DNA from: Eucalyptus grandis
Lineage: Eukaryota; Streptophyta; Magnoliopsida; Myrtales; Myrtaceae
Length of the DNA stretch: 64,000 nucleotides
Assembly (NCBI RefSeq): GCF_016545825.1
Contig: NC_052619.1
Location: forward strand, 67,218,115-67,282,114
Reading direction: 5' to 3'
Within the stretch, counting starts at the first letter, position 1. The number at the start of each line of letters is the position of its first letter. Below the pieces are notes generated by a model. The model was not told the origin of the DNA. It saw only the letters and a list, made by a program, of their open reading frames with translations, and searched no databases. A program made the position numbers and the translations under genes. This document shows positions 59,260 to 64,000 of the stretch, one piece after another.

Positions 59260-60150
59260 CTTGCCATATTATAAATAAAGTAGTAAACCTTGAGAGAGGA
59301 GGGGGGCGCTTCGCGCGCACACAGAGAGAAACAAATATAGAGAGTGGGCGTTGGTCTCCTTTATGTCTGTTGGGAGATCTCGAAACAAAGTTCACGTTCA
59401 GGGAGTTTTCGAATTCTAGCACGCCGGGTCCTCTCGGCCGCCGCGCTACTGTACATCGTCAATCTCATCAGCTCCTCAAGCCACACCATCAGTCGCTCTC
59501 AAGCATCCTCCGACAGCATTCCGACATTCGTCAACCTTGAAGCCACCACCACCGTTGCTGCTCCTGTAACCTGGCTTCAGCAAGTCCGGCGTCACTTCTA
59601 GCAAAGCTCACGTGCCCTGCACTCGAGCGCTATTGACATTCCGACTTGATTGCTCCGCCATCATCCGTTTTTGTCCACACTGGCCAATAACGGCAACCCC
59701 GAGCCATATCAATCGCCTTGCTAAGCTTGCTGAATTTCTTTTGCAGGTTTTTCCAAACGCTCCAGTTCAGTCCATCGGGGAAGCCTCGCATGTTCTTGCT
59801 GTCATTGCAGCTCCTCACCACCGTGACCATCTTGCTCACGACCTGTTGCTGGTGTCTCCTCAAGCTCACTGTTGTTGCCTCTCGTGACTTATCAAGTCCA
59901 TCTTTGGAGGAAGTCTAGATAAAACTTTCGCTAAAGGAAGGCACGCCACTTTGAAGATTTTCTCTCAGAGGGGGGGCCAATTTCTCTGAGGTCAACGGAG
60001 ACTTTCTCTCTCCATACCCACTCTTTGCTTTGCTGATTTCAACGACAAATTTTGGTGGCCAGCAAGTGTCCAAGTTGCTACACCTCCCTGTTCCTCCATT
60101 GATCCACCATCCCAGGATCGTGGTTCGCAACTTGCCCTATTTGAAAGCTA
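59260..60150. other. GC-richer island, possible unidentified gene relic
   Basis: This stretch is clearly richer in GC than its AT-rich surroundings and has overlapping ORFs on both strands: 59344-59601 (+, 85 codons) and 59630-59869 (-, 79 codons, containing SVWKNLQKKFSKLSKAIDMA). A TATA-like tataaata lies at about 59269. I recognise no family and cannot choose a strand, so I leave it as a possible decayed or missed gene. Confidence 0.3.
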
Positions 60151-60666
60151 ATATTTGGATTAAGTAAAAATCTTATCTAACTTTATTTCCAAATATTCAA
60201 TTTCCTTATTTGAAATATCATCGATGCATATGATTAAAATTTACGAATATGCTATCATGTCTATAGTCTCAAATAGCCTTTTTTTAAAAAAAAATCAGGG
60301 ATTAATCCTTGATGTCACAATGTGCATGCGATTGCAAACAATTTAGATTGCACGTTTAATTGTTGGACAATTTTAATTTCGAATTTCATAGAAAAGAAAA
60401 GAAAACCTAGAATTAGAGAATTCTTTGCACGTGACCTAGTTATTGCATATTAGGATAAGACTGAAGGCAACCGGTCAAGGCCATTGATTGTCTTAAATAC
60501 TATTTGAGTATATTTAACATAAGATGAAGGATAATTGCTTATCCTATTTTGGAAGTAAAGTCAATAAGTCAAATCTTCTACTTATAAGTCTAACTAGCGT
60601 ACATGTCTATTTGCGTGCCAAAACACTTCACAAAATATCTAAATGTGCAAAAAAGGAAAATGTTTA
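60151..60666. other. Intergenic, AT-rich
   Basis: Nothing recognisable. It separates the GC-richer island from the tandem array. Confidence 0.4.
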
Positions 60667-61310
60667 AAGATAATGATATGTTTTTTTATATTCGTTCTTA
60701 AAATAACAACGAAGATATATATATACACATTCCATCTTAGAGGCGATAGCTAACAAAGATTACAGGGATGGTGATTGTTGTGTATTTATACATTTCCGAC
60801 GAGGCCTAATCTTTCCAAAATAAAAAAATAATCGATCAGTGAGATTATGATGTGTTTTTTTGTGTTCTTTCTTAAAATAACAACGATGATATATACACAC
60901 TCCATCTTAGAGGTGATAGCTAACAAAGATTACGGGGATGGTGATTGTTGTGTATTTATACATTTCCGACGAGGCCTAATCTTTCCAAAATAAAAAAATA
61001 ATCGATCAGTGAGATTATGATGTGTTTTTTGTGTTCTTTCTTAAAATAACAACGATGATATATACACACTCCATCTTAGAGGTGATAGCTAACAAAGATT
61101 ACGGCGATGATGATTGTTGTGTATTTATACATTTCCGACGAGGCCTAATCTTTCCAAAATAAAAAAATAATCGATCAGTGAAATTATGATGTGTTTTTTG
61201 TATTCTTTCTTAAAATAACAACGATGATATATACACACTCCATCTTAGAGGTGATAGCTAACAAAGATTACGGCGATGGTGATTGTTGTATATTTATATA
61301 TTTCCGGCTG
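60667..61310. repeat. Tandem array, about four units of 169-174 bp, upstream of ABCC gene 2
   Basis: The landmark aaaataacaacga starts at 60700, 60874, 61043 and 61212, giving periods of 174, 169 and 169 bp. Each unit contains ccatcttagaggtgatagct, gattacggcgatggtgattg and cctaatctttccaaaataaa. The last unit runs into the ABCC gene 2 TATA box. A single diverged copy (cgtcttagggggatagcgat ... ggcgatggtgattgtc) lies at the same place before ABCC gene 1. Confidence 0.92.
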
Positions 61311-61320
61311 GTCTCGCATC

Positions 61321-61328
61321 TATATAAA
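61321..61328 (+). promoter_or_regulatory. TATA box of ABCC gene 2
   Basis: TATATAAA sits just 3' of the tandem array and about 35 bp before the conserved leader cgcagtcccactgaaag, which also follows the TATA box of ABCC gene 1. Confidence 0.65.
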
Positions 61329-61655
61329 AGATTTTAGAACACAAACTCAGTGATCGCAGTCCCACTGAAAGCACACTGTCTCATCGCCAACCTGCTCTAT
61401 CTTGATCCTTCCCAGTTTTGAATCTCAGGAAACAAAAGAGGAAACAAAGAAAGCCGCCTGCTCCATCTTCCTCCTTCTCCTTCCCAGCTTTGAATCTCAG
61501 GAAACAAAGAAGGCCACTGCCACATACTTTTGAAGCATCACAACATGTACATGTTTTTCAAAGCGTTCTGCAGGTTCTAGATTTTCCGGTGCAAAAAAGT
61601 ACGAGTTCCCTTTTTTTCCCTTTTTCTTTGGGATTGCAGGTTCTTTCTTGTGACC

Positions 61656-61937
61656 ATGGCATTTTCAATAGAAAGTTTCTCACTGGGAGTGAATATAGCA
61701 TTACCTGTACATGTTCTTGAAGTTTATCTACGGATAGTGAGAATGAAACCGTTCAATTCCTCGTTCTGTAGTTTCTTGATATTCTCGTGCGAAAAGCTTG
61801 AACCAAGTTTCCTTTTTTTCTTTCTTTTTTCATTTGGGTTGCAGTTTCTTGTAGTTGCAGAGTTCTTCCAGTGTCCATGGCCATTTCAATGGGAAGCATC
61901 TCGCCCGGAGTTTCAGGATATGTCAACTTGTATATAG
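61656..61937 (+). other. Upstream open reading frame overlapping the ABCC gene 2 start
   Basis: The ATG at 61656, in the context tgaccATGGC, opens 93 codons that overlap the main ATG (61877) in another frame. Its first part imitates the main start (MAFSIESFSLGV against MAISMGSISPGV), so it comes from a duplicated 5' end. If this leader stays in the mRNA it would lower main-frame translation. A pyrimidine tract and ttgcag just before each ATG suggest that 5'-UTR introns might remove it. Confidence 0.6.
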
Positions 61938-64000
61938 CACTTGAGCTAGTGAATGTAGTGTTTGGGTTCGTTTTGGTGACGTGGGTTCTGATGGACATTT
62001 GGAAACAGAGAAGATATGGTGGTGGTGGTGGTGGTGATGCAGAGATAATCCACAGTGACAGAGTAATGAGCAAACTTCGAGTCTCTTCAATGGTGATTCT
62101 GCTTTGCAGTGTCATAATCTCCATGGTATACGGTAGCTTTTGTGTTTATCGTTATTGGGTTCACAGAATTGTGGATGCTGACACTGTTTCTTGGGCCGTC
62201 ACTTGGATCCTCGCATCTTTCATTTCATATTACGCTAGGAGCACAATTGTCGAAGGAGGCAGAAGCAAGTGGCCTCTTGTGCTAATTCTTTGGTGGGTCT
62301 ATTTCACTGTTTTCTGTTCACTTTCTGTCTCTTCTTACTTGGTGTTCCAACTGAGAAAATCCAAGGAACTGCCGCCTCTTCCCCTGCGAGCCAGTACTGT
62401 TGAGATCGTGTCCCTCCCTTTTTCACTAATGATTTCTCTAAGTGTCGTGGTCATTAGTTGCACCACCAAGCCTACTAGTAGTCGTCATCTCAACCAACCG
62501 TTGCTTCAGAAAGAGGTAGGGACTCTATGTAGAGATCTGGATGGCTTCGACAATGCTGGATTTTGGAGCCGACTAACATTTCAATGGCTGAACCCCCTTT
62601 TCTGTACGGGTCGAAAGCAAAAGCTCGAATCAGGCCATATCCCTCCGGTATCGCAGTCTGAGAGAGCAGAACATGCTTCGTCATTGTTCGAGGAATCGCT
62701 GAAGAAACAAAAGTTTGGACCTTGTTCGTTGCTGAAAGCAATCGGCTTTGCTCTATGTAGATCGCTGGCGATTAATGGAGCACTGGCAGGTACGTCTGGT
62801 CTCTTCCCTTCTTTTTCTTAAGTTGCATCTTGAGGCCTAAAAATCGTAGACAATTATGTTCTATGTTTGGTAACAGGAATTAATACACTAGCTTCATATA
62901 TGGGCCCTCTCTTGATCAATAGCTTTGTGAATTTCTTGTCATCCAAGCGTGAAGATTCAAGCTACCACTTAGGACTGGTTCTTGCGTTCATGTTCCTTTT
63001 TTCAAAGACTATTGAATCACTAACTCAAAGGCAGTGGTATTTTGGTGCTCAGCGAATTGCCATACGTGTTAGAGCTGGCCTTATGGCATTGATTTATATG
63101 AAGTGTCAATCAATGAGGTATGCTGGTCTGAGCAATGGGAAGATCGTGAATTTGATCAATGTGGATGTTGAGAAAATGGGGGACTTCTGCTCCTACGTTC
63201 ATGAGATTTGGTTGGTTCCGGTCCAAGTACTTTTAGCCCTAGTCATTTTATACAGAAATCTTGGTGCTGCCCCCACAATTGCTGCTCTCTCTTCCACGAT
63301 ATTTGTAATGGTTAGCAACACGCCATTAGTGAAAGTGCAGAAAAGGCATCATTCCAAAATCATGGAAGCCAAGGATGCTAGAATGAAAGTGACCTCCGAG
63401 ACTCTTAAGAGCATGAGAGTCCTTAAACTGCATTCTTGGGAACCGACATTCCTGAAGAAGATTCTCCAACTCCGAGAGATGGAGCTAAGTTTGCTGAAAA
63501 GGTACCTCTACACATGCTCCGCAGTCGCTTTTCTCTTCTGGGCTTCGCCAACTCTGGTTTCAGTGGCTACTTTCGGCACTTGCATTTTCTTGAAAGTACC
63601 ATTATCAGCAGGTACAGTTCTTTCGGCTTTGGCAACCTTCAGGATTTTGCAGGAGCCAATCTATAACTTGCCTGAGCTCATTTCCATGGTTACGCAAACT
63701 AAGGTCTCTATCGATCGTGTCCAACAGTTCCTTATAGAAGAGGATCGCCAGAACTTATTGGCTCATCTATCCCCAAAACAATCAGATGTTGCTGTTGAGA
63801 TTGAGGCTGGTGAATATACTTGGGGTACAGGCGATGGAACTTCTAGAAAACCTACAGTAAAAATATTGGAGAAGATTAACATAATGGAAGGTTACAATGT
63901 TGCTGTTTGTGGGTCAGTTGGGTCTGGTAAAAGCAGCTTGTTGTGTTGTTTGCTTGATGAGATTCCTAGAACAGCTGGGGAAGCAGTAAGGGTCAATGGA
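61877..64000 (+). CDS. ABC transporter subfamily C (MRP-type), gene 2, 3' end outside the window
   Basis: A tandem paralogue of ABCC gene 1. Exon 1 is 61877-62789 and exon 2 begins at 62877 and runs past the window edge; the splice sites are equivalent to gene 1 (donor gtacgt, acceptor taacag). Exon 1 is 9 nt shorter, exactly three Gly codons fewer (six against nine). The frame is open all the way to 64000 with no break. It covers TMD0, TMD1 and the start of NBD1, whose Walker A is GSVGSGKSS near 63911-63937, followed by LDEIPRTAGEAVRVNG. Substrate unknown. Identity to gene 1 is high but clearly not perfect, with many replacement changes, so this is not a recent identical copy. Completeness downstream cannot be judged. 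Confidence 0.93.

Noticed and set aside
60667..61310. Regular repeats that could suggest a CRISPR-like array
   Set aside because: Units are 169-174 bp, fully contiguous without unique spacers, and lie in a plant promoter.

Overview
The window is nuclear DNA from a flowering plant, almost certainly a eudicot. The genes carry many short spliceosomal introns (GT-AG, and two GC-AG). The intergenic DNA is AT-rich and full of small foldback elements, and all recognisable proteins are plant families. A woody rosid such as a member of the Myrtaceae is plausible, but nothing in the sequence proves the genus. I see no bacterial operon, CRISPR array, rRNA, organelle insertion or viral sequence.

Layout. 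0-8.5 kb: a broken 3' fragment of a lysine/histidine-type amino acid transporter (1-1.03 kb), a two-exon P-class PPR gene (+, 2.5-4.6 kb) and the full seven-exon LHT transporter gene (-, 5.6-8.4 kb). 9.4-12.6 kb: a two-exon ankyrin-repeat gene (-). 14.5-24.6 kb: gene-poor DNA made of three diverged copies of one duplicated block, with a foldback element and a SINE-like insertion. 24.8-26.3 kb: an intronless PPR gene (-). 29.0-31.7 kb: a complete 12-exon cytosolic GAPDH gene (-). 33.3-34.0 kb: a foldback element with a GC-rich hairpin core. 35.5 kb: a tRNA-Val(AAC) gene (-). 37.5-38.5 kb: a three-exon B12D/NDUFA4-like gene (+). 40.2-41.7 kb: a young 744-bp tandem duplication. 49.5-55.0 kb and 61.9 kb to the window end: two tandem ABCC (MRP-type) transporter genes (+), the second cut off by the window edge.

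The genes do not form a pathway; this is an ordinary plant gene neighbourhood. GAPDH is housekeeping glycolysis. The PPR proteins are probably organellar RNA factors, B12D/NDUFA4-like is mitochondrial, and LHT and ABCC are membrane transporters.

The most informative signals are structural. (1) Four genes each lack exactly one base inside a short G or C run, which suggests consensus-sequence errors more than real pseudogenisation. (2) The promoter-proximal segment of the ABCC genes is single-copy before gene 1 but amplified about fourfold before gene 2. Gene 2 also has a duplicated 5' leader and an upstream reading frame that has lost its stop codon. (3) A 65-bp in-frame scrap of the PPR gene is fused to one of the three duplicated blocks, so that block once carried the gene. 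(4) A pure poly(A) insertion is flanked by a 12-bp target-site duplication. I found no convincing undescribed biochemical system.
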